A DNA stretch of 64,000 nucleotides from CALJFL01 sp039964455 (GCA_039964455.1 JBDVXK010000028.1:1-64000); one strand, 5' to 3'; shown: positions 18,533 through 28,276, counted from the stretch's first letter. The notes: a model not told the origin generated them from the letters alone. Program-made: numbers and translations.

Positions 18533-19078
18533 TTAGTCCATGCGCAGAAAATGCTCTCGGTAGTAACGCATCTCCTCTATGGATTCGCGTATATCGTCAA
18601 GAGCGAGGTGGGCGCCGCTTTTGCTAAAGCCTGACTCTAACTCAGGCCGCCAGCGTTGCATGAGTATTTTCAAGGTACTGACGTCGAGATTGCGATAGTG
18701 GAACCAGGCCTCCAGCTTCGGCAGGTGGCGAGCCATGAACCGGCGATCCTGGCAGATGGTATTCCCGCACATGGGTGAGGCGTTAGCTGGTACCCACTGG
18801 TCAAGAAATGAGATCGTTTCGCTAACCGCCTTGTCTTCGTCGTACTGACTGGCTTTCACCCTATCCACCAGGCCAGAGCGATTGTGGTGGGTGGTATTCC
18901 ATTCGTCCATGGAGTTAAGCACCGCATCGGGCTGTTTGATGGCAATCACTGGCCCTTCCGCCAATGTGTTGAGATCACTGTCGGTGACGATTGTGGCGAT
19001 CTCGATCACAACGTCTGCGTCCGGATCCAACCCCGTCATCTCCAGGTCTACCCACACAAGGTTGCTGGCGTTTTGCAT
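18533..19078 (-). CDS. orn: Oligoribonuclease
   Basis: DEDDh 3'-5' exoribonuclease that degrades di- and short oligoribonucleotides, including pGpG. Conserved residues are in VWVDLEMTGLDPD (DxE), ATIVTDSDLN, TTHHNRSGL, the MCGNTICQDRRF segment and HLALDDIRESIEEMRYYRE. The frame is open further upstream to 19321, but the family start is the ATG at 19078 (MQNASNLVW), giving 181 residues, exactly E. coli size. The upstream extension has no family similarity and overlaps rsgA. Divergent from rsgA, as in E. coli. Confidence 0.97.
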   Translation of the reverse strand: MQNASNLVWVDLEMTGLDPDADVVIEIATIVTDSDLNTLAEGPVIAIKQPDAVLNSMDEWNTTHHNRSGLVDRVKASQYDEDKAVSETISFLDQWVPANASPMCGNTICQDRRFMARHLPKLEAWFHYRNLDVSTLKILMQRWRPELESGFSKSGAHLALDDIRESIEEMRYYREHFLRMD

Positions 19079-19165
19079 AAATGTGGTCTCCCTATTTTGG
19101 CTGCGGCAGACAGGAGTGTAGCAAATTGCCTCGACAGTCGAAGCGGGTAACCCAATAATGCCGAC

Positions 19166-20176
19166 ATGAGTAAACGAAAGCTCACCCGGCGACAGGCCTG
19201 GCGAATCAATAAAATACAGGAAGAGCGTGCCAAGCGGGCAAGCGGGCGGGAGGAACGCGCCGATGAAGCGCTGGCCGCCGGCGACCTTGGCCCTGAGCAG
19301 GAAGGCTTGATTACCGCCCACTTTGGAACACAGGTGGAAGTGGAGTCAGCTACCGGGTCAAGCCAACGCTGTCACTTGCGCGCCAACATTGAAGCCCTGG
19401 TCACCGGCGACCGTGTTATCTGGTGTGCCGGTGAACCCACCGGCGTGGTGGTGGCACAACTGGATCGCGACAGTGAACTGTGCCGGCCCGACCCCTACGG
19501 CAAGCTCAAACCCGTGGCGGCGAATATCGACCAGATTTTTATCGTTATCGCACCCTTTCCAGAGCCTCACGCCAACCTGATAGACCGCTACCTGGTCGCT
19601 GCCGAGAACGTGGGCATTGAGCCAGTGATCCTGCTGAATAAGACCGACCTGCTACAAACGGACCAAGCATTACAGCAGCGCATGGACACCCTGCTGGAAA
19701 TCTACCCCACGCTGGAGTACCGCGTACTAAGGGCCTCAAAGCTTGGCGCCATGGAAGAGTTGCACGACGCGCTCAAGGGGCGAACCAGTGTGTTCGTCGG
19801 CCAGTCTGGTGTAGGGAAATCGTCGCTGGTGAACACTCTGCTACCGGATGCAGACCTGCGGGTAGGTGCGCTCTCGGAGAGCACACAAAAAGGTATACAC
19901 ACCACCACTACCGCTCAGCTATTTCACTTGCCCACTGGCGGAACCCTGATCGACTCACCCGGCATCCGGGAGTTTGGTCTCTGGCATATGAGCAAAGAGC
20001 AGGTGGAACAGGGCTTTCGCGAGTTTCAGCCTTACCTGGGCACCTGTAAGTTTCGCGATTGCCAACATGAGCACGAGCCCGGCTGTGCCATTCTTGAAGC
20101 TGCTGAGACAGGCAATGTGGCTGAGCATCGGTTGGATAGCTATCGGAGAATTGTTGCGTCACTGGATGAGAATTAA
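19166..20176 (+). CDS. rsgA: Small ribosomal subunit biogenesis GTPase RsgA
   Basis: Late 30S assembly factor. The basic N terminus (KRKLTRRQAWRINKIQEER) precedes an OB fold and a circularly permuted GTPase: G4 NKTDL comes before G1 GQSGVGKSSLVN and G3 DSPGIREFGLW. A C-terminal zinc knuckle follows (CKFRDCQHEHEPGC). The length, 336 residues, is typical. Divergent from orn. A long inverted repeat follows the stop codon and probably separates it from the convergent psd. Confidence 0.97.
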   Translation: MSKRKLTRRQAWRINKIQEERAKRASGREERADEALAAGDLGPEQEGLITAHFGTQVEVESATGSSQRCHLRANIEALVTGDRVIWCAGEPTGVVVAQLDRDSELCRPDPYGKLKPVAANIDQIFIVIAPFPEPHANLIDRYLVAAENVGIEPVILLNKTDLLQTDQALQQRMDTLLEIYPTLEYRVLRASKLGAMEELHDALKGRTSVFVGQSGVGKSSLVNTLLPDADLRVGALSESTQKGIHTTTTAQLFHLPTGGTLIDSPGIREFGLWHMSKEQVEQGFREFQPYLGTCKFRDCQHEHEPGCAILEAAETGNVAEHRLDSYRRIVASLDEN

Positions 20177-20224
20177 ATAGTGCCAGCTACTCACTGATTC
20201 CCTTTAGTCCCGCGACCCGTAGCA

Positions 20225-20404
20225 CAGTGTGCTTAGGCCTGGCGGAACGGCCGCAGGTTTGCCCTCGCCGCTGGGCGGCTGCGCAACTCGACAAATTTTA
20301 CTGCGTAAAATTCTGGACTCGGCCAGTGCTCGCCGTCAAGACCCCAGCGGCGAGGGCAAACCTGAACGCGGCCTTATGGTTCCGCCAGGCCTAAGCACAC
20401 TGCA
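20225..20404. repeat. Long imperfect palindrome (about 180 bp) between rsgA and psd
   Basis: Left arm 20225-20275 and right arm 20342-20404 are reverse complements in three blocks: CAGTGTGCTTAGGCCTGGCG plus GAAC, then GGCCGC, then AGGTTTGCCCTCGCCGCTGG plus G. The right arm has two small insertions. The 66-bp centre holds a second hairpin, AATTTTAC-TGC-GTAAAATT, at 20294-20312. There is no ORF and no T-run, so it is not a simple terminator. Size and symmetry fit a MITE-like or species-specific intergenic element; copies elsewhere would decide. Confidence 0.8.
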
Positions 20405-20432
20405 CTACCGCTACCTTCAAAAAACTCGCGGA

Positions 20433-21284
20433 TCAATCTTTCAGCGCTGCCAGTGGTTCACCAAGCCGGGTTGCAGTGCCGGCTACATAACGGTCATCCC
20501 AGTCAATCGAGCCTTTGGGGAATAACAGAATTACGGTGGAGCCCAATTTAAAGCGGCCCATCTCCTCGCCCTTGGCCAGCGATACAGGCTCAGGCAGCTG
20601 CTGAAAATCGCTTACAGTCGGCTGTTTCAGTGGTGGAGCAACCTGCCCCGACCAGACGGTTTCAATACCGGCCACAACCATCGCACCTACCAGCACCAGT
20701 GCCATTGGTCCTGCGGCAGTATCGAAGTAACACACCAGACGCTCATTACGGGCAAACAGGCGCTCAACGTTTTCAGCGGTCACGCCGTTAACAGAAAACA
20801 GCTTTCCCGGAATGTAACTGGTAGCAGTCAGTGTTCCGGCCACCGGCATGTGCACACGATGATAATCACGTGGCGACAGGTAAATTGTCGCGAACTCGCC
20901 ATCCTTGAACTGCTCAGCACGCTGCTCGTCACCGCCCAGCAGCTCGCGGGTCGAATACCACTGGCCTTTGGCCTGGAAGATTCTGCCCTCATCTATGGCA
21001 CCCAGCTGGCTGATAGCACCATCGGCCGGGGACACCAGGTCGCTGTCTGCAACAGGCCGGGCACCCTCCGCCAAAGGGCGTGTAAAAAATTCATTAAAGT
21101 TCGGGTAAGCCTGCAGATCGGGCTGCTCTGCCTCAGCCATATTGACCTCAAAATGCGCCACGAACCGCTTGAGCACCCAGTTCTTAAGCCAGATGGGATG
21201 ACGAACTTCCGCCAGCGCACCTGTCAGTCGCGACAAAAGATGCTGGGGGACAATGTGTTGGAAAAAGATGAAAAGTCTGTCCAT
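20433..21284 (-). CDS. psd: Phosphatidylserine decarboxylase proenzyme
   Basis: Inner-membrane enzyme making phosphatidylethanolamine. It cleaves itself to form a pyruvoyl group; the LGST cleavage motif is seen in GRFKLGSTVILLFPKG near the C terminus, where Ser becomes pyruvoyl. Other family segments are FNEFFTRPLAEGARPV, SPADGAISQLG and LSPRDYHRVHMPV, the last with the active-site His. Length 283 is typical. Convergent with rsgA across the long palindrome and divergent from the next gene. Confidence 0.96.
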   Translation of the reverse strand: MDRLFIFFQHIVPQHLLSRLTGALAEVRHPIWLKNWVLKRFVAHFEVNMAEAEQPDLQAYPNFNEFFTRPLAEGARPVADSDLVSPADGAISQLGAIDEGRIFQAKGQWYSTRELLGGDEQRAEQFKDGEFATIYLSPRDYHRVHMPVAGTLTATSYIPGKLFSVNGVTAENVERLFARNERLVCYFDTAAGPMALVLVGAMVVAGIETVWSGQVAPPLKQPTVSDFQQLPEPVSLAKGEEMGRFKLGSTVILLFPKGSIDWDDRYVAGTATRLGEPLAALKD

Positions 21285-21331
21285 GAGGCGTAGTGTATCG
21301 CTTAAGTGATGAATTTGTTTACCTCGATATT

Positions 21332-22429
21332 GTGAAGATTTGGCTACTTATCCTGTTATTCCTTCCCGCCGTTGTGGCTGCACAGTCCCCTGCCGCCAAC
21401 CCGGACGGCAGCGTTATTGAAGAGACACAAACCTCTGAAGACGAACTGCTTAACTGGGAGGCGATATCGCCGGACGAAGATGAAATTCTGGAGGAGATTC
21501 GCGAGGAAAATATCGAGGAGGATATTAACTGGGTCGACGACAGTCATGCCTTCGTCACCGATCAGGCCCAGGCGCTCACCGAATGGATGGACGAATTCTT
21601 CGGTGACCCCACTTACGATGTAGAGAGAGCCGAGTCTCTACTGCGGCTGGAACTCATTGATGACTGGGAGTCTGATGGCGGGCACGACGTAAAGATACGA
21701 CTGCGTGGAAAGTTGCAATTGCCCAAAATTTCACGGCGCCTCAATTTGGTATTCAGCGGTCAGGATTCGGAGTTCGCAGACGAGGCAGACCGCGATGTCG
21801 AGGACGCCGTAGGGCTGCAATATGAGTTGCGCGAAGGCGGCCGTTCAAGGGTAGACCTGACCATGGGTCTCGCCTCTGGCAATCTGCGACCTGGCGTCAA
21901 ATACCGCAGTGAGGCTCCTATCGATGATCGCCACAGCTACCGTTTTGTCGAGAGACTTCAATATGAGGACGGGGAAGGCTTTTACTCCATCACCCAACTT
22001 GACCTGAACCGTGTGCGCAATGAGGACAGCGTCTGGCGCTTCAGTAATCGCGGCATCTGGGGAGAGAACACCGACGGCGTCGAGTGGCGCACCCGCCTGG
22101 CGTTACGCACACGTTACAATATAGAGGCCCGCAGGCCTTATGCGATCAACTATTTTGGCTCTATTCGTGGAATCACACGGCCCGACAGCTACGTCAAAAA
22201 TTACCGACTTGGCCTGACCTGGCGTAGGCAAGTGTACCGAGACTTTCTATTTATGGAGCTGGAGCCGGCCATCAACTACCGCCGCCCCAATCTGGACAAG
22301 GACAGGGATATTGTCTGGGGATTCGTGGTCAGGCTGGAAATCGCGCTGGAACGAGACTTACGCCGAGTCAGACGTATCTTCAGTGACGACAACGTCGATG
22401 AGGAAACCGTGTCACCCGAACCGCAATAG
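21332..22429 (+). CDS. Secreted beta-rich protein, probably outer-membrane barrel
   Basis: I do not recognise the family. A hydrophobic signal peptide (VKIWLLILLFLPAVVAAQ) is best fitted by a GTG start at 21332; the frame is open to 21293 but that adds an unlikely hydrophilic leader. After an acidic, helical stretch (about 25-95) come alternating amphipathic strands with aromatic and charged residues (VKIRLRGKLQLP, RVDLTMGLASGNLRPGVKYR, YRLGLTWRRQVYRDFLF), spaced as in outer-membrane barrels. No C-terminal aromatic signature is present. Divergent from psd. Function unknown. Confidence 0.65.
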   Translation: MKIWLLILLFLPAVVAAQSPAANPDGSVIEETQTSEDELLNWEAISPDEDEILEEIREENIEEDINWVDDSHAFVTDQAQALTEWMDEFFGDPTYDVERAESLLRLELIDDWESDGGHDVKIRLRGKLQLPKISRRLNLVFSGQDSEFADEADRDVEDAVGLQYELREGGRSRVDLTMGLASGNLRPGVKYRSEAPIDDRHSYRFVERLQYEDGEGFYSITQLDLNRVRNEDSVWRFSNRGIWGENTDGVEWRTRLALRTRYNIEARRPYAINYFGSIRGITRPDSYVKNYRLGLTWRRQVYRDFLFMELEPAINYRRPNLDKDRDIVWGFVVRLEIALERDLRRVRRIFSDDNVDEETVSPEPQ

Positions 22430-22464
22430 TATGCGGCTCAGGCACACAGCTTATCCTTTGGCTG

Positions 22465-23904
22465 CTACAGGTTTTCCTCAGCAAACGCCGCCAGCCGCGA
22501 CCGCACGATGCCGTTCACGTGCATAATCCCCGCATGCGGGTAGGCTTTACTCTTCTCCACCAGGTACGTCAGGCCCGATGTCAGCGGTGAGATGTACTTG
22601 TTGTCAATCTGGGCGAGATTGCCCAACACCACGATTTTCGAGTCCGCCCCTACCCTGCTGATCACCGACTTGAGCTGGAACTGGGTCAAGCCCTGGCTCT
22701 CATCGATAATGATGTAGGCATTGTTAAACGACCGGCCGCGCATAAAGTTGAGTGACTTGAACTGGATATTGGCGCGCTCCTTCACATACTCGATACTACC
22801 GTGACAGGATTCATCGGTGCCGTGCAGAATTTCCAGGTTGTCGTCGAACGCCGCCAGCCAGGGCGCCATTTTCTCTTCTTCAGTACCGGGCAAAAAGCCG
22901 ATATCTTCGGCGATGGGTGGGGTGGACCTGGCCACAATCAGCTTGCTGTATTTCTTTTGCTCGAGAATAGCGTGCAAGCCGTAGGACAAAGCCAGCAAGG
23001 TTTTACCCGAGCCCGCCGGACCGGTAAGCACTGTCATGTCTACCCCGTCATCGTCCAGCAGGTTCATGGCCATGGCCTGCTCAAGGTTGCGTGGCGCCAG
23101 CCCCCAAAAACCCTGATGCATCAGGTTGTCACGGCTATCGCAACGCAGGTAAACAAACTCACTGTCGACCCGTTTCACGAAGGCGATAAAATCCTGATCG
23201 TCATGCACAAACATATTGGGATAGGCACCGGGAAGTGATTTCCTGGGGATACGGTGCAGCGTGCAATCTCCCTCACGCAAGGTATCTACCTCAGAAATTG
23301 TCGACCAGAAATCGCCCTCTATATGCTCATAACCCTTCGACAGCAGGTTGATATCATCCAGTACACGATCGCGGCGATAATCCTCCACGTGCATCAGACC
23401 AGAACCCTTGGCCTTGATCCGCATATTGATATCTTTCGTCACCAGGCAAACGAACTCATTGGGATTTTCAGCCTGAAGCCTCAGGGCAACATTGATTATG
23501 CGGTTGTCATTGGCCTGGTCCTGGGTGGCGTCCAGAAAAGGCACCTCGGAATCATCGCTCAATAACTGGTCCGGAAAAATCGCCAGTGTGCCGCTGGGCA
23601 TTCCTTCAAGACTACTGCCGGGGACCTCAACCCCCTCCTGAATTTGCTGCGGGCTGGCCGCGTCGACCACCTTGTCGATCATGCCAATGGCAATTCTCGC
23701 TTCACTGCTAACGGTTTTATCGCGTCGATCCTTGATGTGATCGAGCTCTTCCAGCACCGTCATGGGTATAACCACGTGGTGCTCATTGAATGCGGCCAGT
23801 GCTGTCGGATCGTGCAGCAGCACATTGGTGTCAAGAACGTACGTCTTCCTGATTACGGGTTTAAGGGTTGTTTTCTCTACTCGCAGGGCTGAGCCTGAAT
23901 CCAT
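22465..23904 (-). CDS. PIN-domain / PhoH-type ATPase fusion
   Basis: YlaK/PhoH2-type protein. Residues 15-140 are a PIN RNase domain (KTYVLDTNVLLHDPTAL, with the catalytic Asp) and the later half is a PhoH P-loop ATPase with Walker A TGPAGSGKTLLAL and Walker B AYIIIDESQGLT. Related proteins act as RNA helicase-RNase machines and are often toxin-antitoxin associated; no small antitoxin gene is visible next to it. Length 479 is normal. GAGG precedes the start. The 430-bp gap upstream should contain its promoter. Confidence 0.92.
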   Translation of the reverse strand: MDSGSALRVEKTTLKPVIRKTYVLDTNVLLHDPTALAAFNEHHVVIPMTVLEELDHIKDRRDKTVSSEARIAIGMIDKVVDAASPQQIQEGVEVPGSSLEGMPSGTLAIFPDQLLSDDSEVPFLDATQDQANDNRIINVALRLQAENPNEFVCLVTKDINMRIKAKGSGLMHVEDYRRDRVLDDINLLSKGYEHIEGDFWSTISEVDTLREGDCTLHRIPRKSLPGAYPNMFVHDDQDFIAFVKRVDSEFVYLRCDSRDNLMHQGFWGLAPRNLEQAMAMNLLDDDGVDMTVLTGPAGSGKTLLALSYGLHAILEQKKYSKLIVARSTPPIAEDIGFLPGTEEEKMAPWLAAFDDNLEILHGTDESCHGSIEYVKERANIQFKSLNFMRGRSFNNAYIIIDESQGLTQFQLKSVISRVGADSKIVVLGNLAQIDNKYISPLTSGLTYLVEKSKAYPHAGIMHVNGIVRSRLAAFAEENL

Positions 23905-24334
23905 AAAGGAATCCTCATTGATATTTCACTGGGTAATGGTCGGGTATTTTTTTGGTGAGGGGTGTCGGCTTATCCCGCCGAACAGTTGATGACAGAAAAG
24001 GGTAATCAAAAAATCGGTGACAGAAACTAAGGAGCGAATGGGGCCCGAGCAGCGTGGGCTCAGAGGCAGCGCTAAGGCGCTTGATGTAGGAGGACGTATG
24101 GCAGCGAACGATAGCTTGCCCGCCTGACGTCCGGAAAGTCTTCAAAGGCGCTTCCCGATCGGTGCAATACAGCAGCAACGTTGCCCTGATTATTCAACCC
24201 GCTGACCACTCCTGTCAATGCCCCTGAGCTAATTAACCGCAGCATTCCCGCAGTCAGTTAAGTATCACTGACAGCACGCCGCTTTTGCAGTACGATAACG
24301 GGCTATCTTACTGAAAATAAGTTGCTCCTCTCAC
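23905..24334. other. 430-bp intergenic region between phoH-like and rnb
   Basis: Divergent promoters for the PIN-PhoH gene (minus) and the RNase II gene (plus) should lie here, but I see no convincing -35/-10 pair. TTGCAG at 24285-24290 could be a -35 for rnb, but its -10 is poor. A nine-codon frame at 24098-24127 has a strong SD (AGGAGG) and could be a leader, but nothing else supports it. No RNA gene recognised. Confidence 0.4.
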
Positions 24335-26347
24335 ATGCTCAATCAGGACTCGCTCGCCCAACTTAAGGGCCTGAAAACCCAGATGGAGTCGGAAAAGGAA
24401 TGGGCCGAAGCTGTCGTCAAGGGCACCCAGGCTCGCTATGGCTTTGCGGTACTCGATGATGGCCGTGAGATCTTCATTCCCCCGGACGAAATGCTCAAAG
24501 CGTTCCCCAATGACAGGGTACGTATCTGTATTCGACCCGCGTCCGACAACAAAACCGTCGCCGACATAGAACGACTGGTCGATAGCCCATTGGGCGACTT
24601 TACCGGCCGCTGTGTTCGCAAGGGCAAAGCGATCTTCGTCCAACCAGATTTGCCGCAGCTACGGCGCTGGTTATTTATTCCCCCCCATGCCCGCAATGGC
24701 ATCAAGGAGGGCGACCTCATACGCTGTGCCGTCTTGCGCCACCCCATCAAGGATGGCAGGCCGCAGGCAAAAGTGTTGGAGATTATTGGCGACGAGAATA
24801 CCGCCGGTGTTGAGAATTTGTATTGCATCGCCCGGCACCGCCTGGCTACCGACTGGAGCAGCGCCAGCCAGAAGCAGCTGGAACAACGACTGGCCGAGTT
24901 CAAGCCGCTTGAGACCGACCGTCGACGTGACCTCACCGATCTGGAGTTTGTCACCATCGATGCGGCCAAGACACAGGACATCGACGATGCCCTGTACGCC
25001 GATATCAGCAGCGACGGCTGGACGCTGTATGTTGCCATCGCCGATCCCACCGCCTATATCCCGGCAGATTCACCGCTGATGGAGGAAGTCGCTCAGCGTG
25101 GTACCTCGGTGTATTTTCATGGCGACGTGTTACCAATGCTGCCCGAGGCCCTGTCCCAGGACACCTGCGCATTATCCGAGGGAGCTGACCGACCAGCACT
25201 GGTGTGCAAGATCGCGATCAGCGACAGCGGCGAAGTTGGCGAATTCGAATTCATTGAAGCCACTATTCGCTCACGCGCCAAACTGTCCTATTACGCGGTG
25301 GACCGCTACCTCAATGGGCACGCCGATGACCTGATGAGTCACTCCACTCCGCTGGAAGCGCTTTATCAGGTTTACCGCGCACTCAGGGCACGACGCGAGG
25401 CACAGGAACTGGTCATGGAGGACCGCCGCGAATACCGCTGGATTCTCGGCGAACAGAAGAAGATCGAGGCAATCGAGCCCTACGAAAAGCTGTTGTCGCA
25501 AAAGCTGGTGGAAGAGTGCATGGTTGCCACCAACCGCTGCGCCGCCCGCCTTCTGGCCGAGCACAAGGCCTCGGGGCCTTTTGTCGGTCACCCCGGATTT
25601 CGTCAGGACAGGATTGACGAGGCGCGCAAGTTTCTCACCATGCACGCGCCAGAACTGGCCGAGGTAGAACTGGACAGCCTGGAAGGATATCGGGATGTCA
25701 TAAAGGCGCTGTCTGCACCCGATAGATCCTTGCCTCTGCGGGCAATGGTCAACCGCCTGCTCACCCGGGCAGGCCTGACTACAAAATCAGGTGCGCACAT
25801 GGGCATGTCACTGCCCGCCTATACCAACTGCACTTCACCTCTGCGCCGCTATCTGGATTTCCTGGTACACCTGCAGATCAAATCCATACTCCACGAACAA
25901 CCGGCGGAATTGGTGACACAGCAAACCCTGGACGCGCTGGCTGAAAAAATTGCCACCGCAAGGGCTGCAACCGACCAGGCCGAGCGCTGGCTGGCAGGCC
26001 GGTACATCGCAGAAAAGGCGAGTAAAGACGGCAAGCTGTTCCAGGGCACGATCGCCCACGTCAACAGCAGTGGTTTTACGGTCAAGCTGGCGGACTGCGG
26101 GCTCGAGGGTTTCATTGACCTGCGCAAGGACCCGGAAAAATTCAGTTACGATAAATGGACCGCAAGCCTGACCAGCACCAGCCGTCGCTTCCAGCTGGAA
26201 CAGCTGGTAGAGCTGAACTTCTCGGGACTGGATCAGGACAATAACTACCAGGCGGAGTTTGAGCTTGTGCCCGGTTGTGGTTTGAAACCGGCCAAGGAAG
26301 TACCGGCGACGCCAAAGACGGCGCTATCAAGCAGCGACGCTGACTGA
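24335..26347 (+). CDS. rnb: RNase II family 3'-5' exoribonuclease
   Basis: Processive hydrolytic exoribonuclease degrading single-stranded RNA. Domain order: N-terminal cold-shock domains (about 20-155; YGFAVLDDGREIFIPP, GDFTGRCVRKGKAIFVQP), RNB catalytic domain with TIDAAKTQDIDDALYA at 207-222 (the Asp cluster for magnesium), YTNCTSPLRRYLDFLVH (family signature), and a C-terminal S1 domain (FQGTIAHVNSSGFTVKL). At 670 residues it is closer to RNase II (644 in E. coli) than to RNase R (over 800) and lacks the Lys-rich tail of RNase R. Confidence 0.9.
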   Translation: MLNQDSLAQLKGLKTQMESEKEWAEAVVKGTQARYGFAVLDDGREIFIPPDEMLKAFPNDRVRICIRPASDNKTVADIERLVDSPLGDFTGRCVRKGKAIFVQPDLPQLRRWLFIPPHARNGIKEGDLIRCAVLRHPIKDGRPQAKVLEIIGDENTAGVENLYCIARHRLATDWSSASQKQLEQRLAEFKPLETDRRRDLTDLEFVTIDAAKTQDIDDALYADISSDGWTLYVAIADPTAYIPADSPLMEEVAQRGTSVYFHGDVLPMLPEALSQDTCALSEGADRPALVCKIAISDSGEVGEFEFIEATIRSRAKLSYYAVDRYLNGHADDLMSHSTPLEALYQVYRALRARREAQELVMEDRREYRWILGEQKKIEAIEPYEKLLSQKLVEECMVATNRCAARLLAEHKASGPFVGHPGFRQDRIDEARKFLTMHAPELAEVELDSLEGYRDVIKALSAPDRSLPLRAMVNRLLTRAGLTTKSGAHMGMSLPAYTNCTSPLRRYLDFLVHLQIKSILHEQPAELVTQQTLDALAEKIATARAATDQAERWLAGRYIAEKASKDGKLFQGTIAHVNSSGFTVKLADCGLEGFIDLRKDPEKFSYDKWTASLTSTSRRFQLEQLVELNFSGLDQDNNYQAEFELVPGCGLKPAKEVPATPKTALSSSDAD

Positions 26348-26351
26348 GAAA

Positions 26352-26669
26352 TTAGTGAAGTTGCTGGGAATGTCCGGCAGCAAAACCGGTTGAAGCAGTA
26401 GGCAATACCATGTCGGGACCGCTCATAAAGCTGCGAACCTGACCCACCAGGCCGGTCATTTCTCGCACGCCCAGAACTCGCAGGTACTTACCCATCTCGG
26501 AATGGCTATCCAGCGCAACATTGGGGTCGACCTTACGAAGCGCCTGAATAATAGCCAACTCATCGTCGCTATACTGGTCGGCCTCACCGAAGATCAGCTT
26601 GGTGAACGTATCTACAATCAGAATCTCACTGACCCGTATCTCACCATTGCTTGCACATGCTCTTTCCAT
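26352..26669 (-). CDS. Hypothetical 105-residue protein
   Basis: I do not recognise this protein. The ATG at 26669 is favoured by GAGGCG upstream; the open frame to 26705 would include a hairpin-forming leader. The sequence is soluble and mixed alpha/beta with an acidic N-terminal half (FGEADQYSDDELAIIQALR) and EMGKYLRVLGVREMTGLVGQV, then a Ser/Gly/His-containing tail. It converges with rnb with only a few bases between stop codons. It could be a small regulator, but there is no direct evidence. Confidence 0.55.
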   Translation of the reverse strand: MERACASNGEIRVSEILIVDTFTKLIFGEADQYSDDELAIIQALRKVDPNVALDSHSEMGKYLRVLGVREMTGLVGQVRSFMSGPDMVLPTASTGFAAGHSQQLH

Positions 26670-26813
26670 AACGCTCGCCTCAACGGGGCATCTAGCCCCC
26701 TGCAAAATCCTTTAGCCTTCAGTATGGCTCAGAATTCAGGGGCGATTGCTCAAAAAATAGGCAATAGTTCACAACTTTTGGCTAAAGTGTGACCAGTTGC
26801 CCCATTTGGGCAG

Positions 26814-28211
26814 CTAGAAATCGGCGTGACCGGGCGTACGGGGGAAGGGAATGGCATCGCGAACGTTGTCCATGCCGGTCACATAGTTGAGCAGGCGCTC
26901 AAAGCCCAGCCCAAAACCGGCGTGGGGCACTGTGCCATAGCGACGCAGGTCGCGATACCACCAGAGTTCTTCCAGAAGATGCGCATCCATACGGGCATCG
27001 AGTACATCGAGCCGCTCTTCGCGCTGGCTGCCGCCGATAATCTCGCCAATCCCGGGTGCCAGCACATCCATCGCGGCCACGGTTTTTTCGTCATCATTCA
27101 GGCGCATATAAAACGCCTTGATGTCCTTGGGGTAATTCATCACGACCACGGGACGCCCCACATGGGTCTCGGCAAGATAACGCTCGTGTTCCGATGCGAG
27201 GTCGGTCCCCCACTCGACGGGGAATTCAAAGGACTGGCCGCTGGCTTTCAGAATGGCGATGGCCTCACTGTAATCCATACGCTCGAAGCTATTGTCGATT
27301 ACTGACTGCAGGCGCTGCAGCACCGTGTCATCGATGCGCTGCTGGAAGAATGCGATGTCGTCCTCTCGTTCCTCCAGCACCCGTCCCAAAACATGCTTTA
27401 GCAGGTTCTCGGCAAGGTCTGCATTGTCGTTAAGGTCGGCGAAGGCGATCTCCGGCTCTACCATCCAGAACTCGGCAAGGTGACGGCTGGTATGGGAGTT
27501 TTCGGCACGAAACGTGGGCCCAAAGGTGTAAACCTTGCTCATGGCCAGGCAATAAGACTCAACTGCCAATTGGCCCGACACCGTAAGAAAGGCATCACCG
27601 GCAAAAAAGTCCTGCTCATGATCTACGTCTCCCGCCTGATTGCGCGGCAGGTTGGCCATGTCAAGGGTGCTTACGCGAAACAGCTCACCGGCACCCTCAC
27701 AGTCGCTACCGGTGATGATAGGCGTGTTGATCCAGTAAAAGTCATTGTCGTGAAAGTAATTATGGATGGCATTGGCCAGGGTATTGCGCACCCGGGTGAT
27801 CGCGCCGAAGGTGTTGGTCCGGGGCCGCAGGTGAGCCTGGGTTCGCAGGTACTCAAAGGTATGTCGCTTTTTGGCAATGGGGTAAGCCTCGGGATCATCA
27901 ACCCAACCCACAACCTCCACCGCCGTGGCCTGAATTTCGACACTCTGGCCTTTGCCCTGGGAGGCCACCAATTCACCGGTCACTATCACGGCGCAGCCGG
28001 TGGAGAGCTTTAAAATTTCGCTGGTGTAGTTGTCCAGGTTATCGGGCACGACCGCCTGTATCGGATCAAAGGATGATCCATCGTGGATAGCCAGAAAAGA
28101 AATGCCTGCTTTAGAGTCTCGCTTGCTGCGCAGCCACCCCCGAACGGTGATCGAGCTACCTATGCTCGCCGCGCCTTTCAGTGCGCCCTCTACGGAAATA
28201 GTCTGGGTCAT
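26814..28211 (-). CDS. asnS: Asparaginyl-tRNA synthetase
   Basis: Class IIb synthetase charging tRNA-Asn. The N-terminal OB fold (about 15-105; ITVRGWLRSKRDSKAGISFL) binds the anticodon. Motif 2 is FRAENSHTSRHLAEFWM, and motif 3 is GFGLGFERLLNYVTGM followed by the Asn-specific end RDAIPFPRTPGHADF. Length 465 is standard. It is co-directional with an SYLF-domain gene 65 bp upstream. A short hairpin without a T-run follows the stop codon. Confidence 0.98.
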   Translation of the reverse strand: MTQTISVEGALKGAASIGSSITVRGWLRSKRDSKAGISFLAIHDGSSFDPIQAVVPDNLDNYTSEILKLSTGCAVIVTGELVASQGKGQSVEIQATAVEVVGWVDDPEAYPIAKKRHTFEYLRTQAHLRPRTNTFGAITRVRNTLANAIHNYFHDNDFYWINTPIITGSDCEGAGELFRVSTLDMANLPRNQAGDVDHEQDFFAGDAFLTVSGQLAVESYCLAMSKVYTFGPTFRAENSHTSRHLAEFWMVEPEIAFADLNDNADLAENLLKHVLGRVLEEREDDIAFFQQRIDDTVLQRLQSVIDNSFERMDYSEAIAILKASGQSFEFPVEWGTDLASEHERYLAETHVGRPVVVMNYPKDIKAFYMRLNDDEKTVAAMDVLAPGIGEIIGGSQREERLDVLDARMDAHLLEELWWYRDLRRYGTVPHAGFGLGFERLLNYVTGMDNVRDAIPFPRTPGHADF

Positions 28212-28276
28212 TTCAAGCTCCCGGGTTGGTCAAAAACGCGCGGAGGATACCGAAATGGTGCGCCGGGCACCAGTCG

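Noticed and set aside
19079..19321. Upstream extension of orn to 262 residues
   Set aside because: The family start at 19078 gives the exact 181-residue length; the extension overlaps rsgA and has no similarity.
24098..24127. Nine-codon ORF with AGGAGG SD upstream of rnb
   Set aside because: Too short to distinguish from chance; no attenuator-like hairpin follows.
26685..26699. GGGGC-N5-GCCCC hairpin upstream of the small hypothetical gene
   Set aside because: Short stem with no T-run and no paired alternative fold; kept only as a note, not a terminator or riboswitch.
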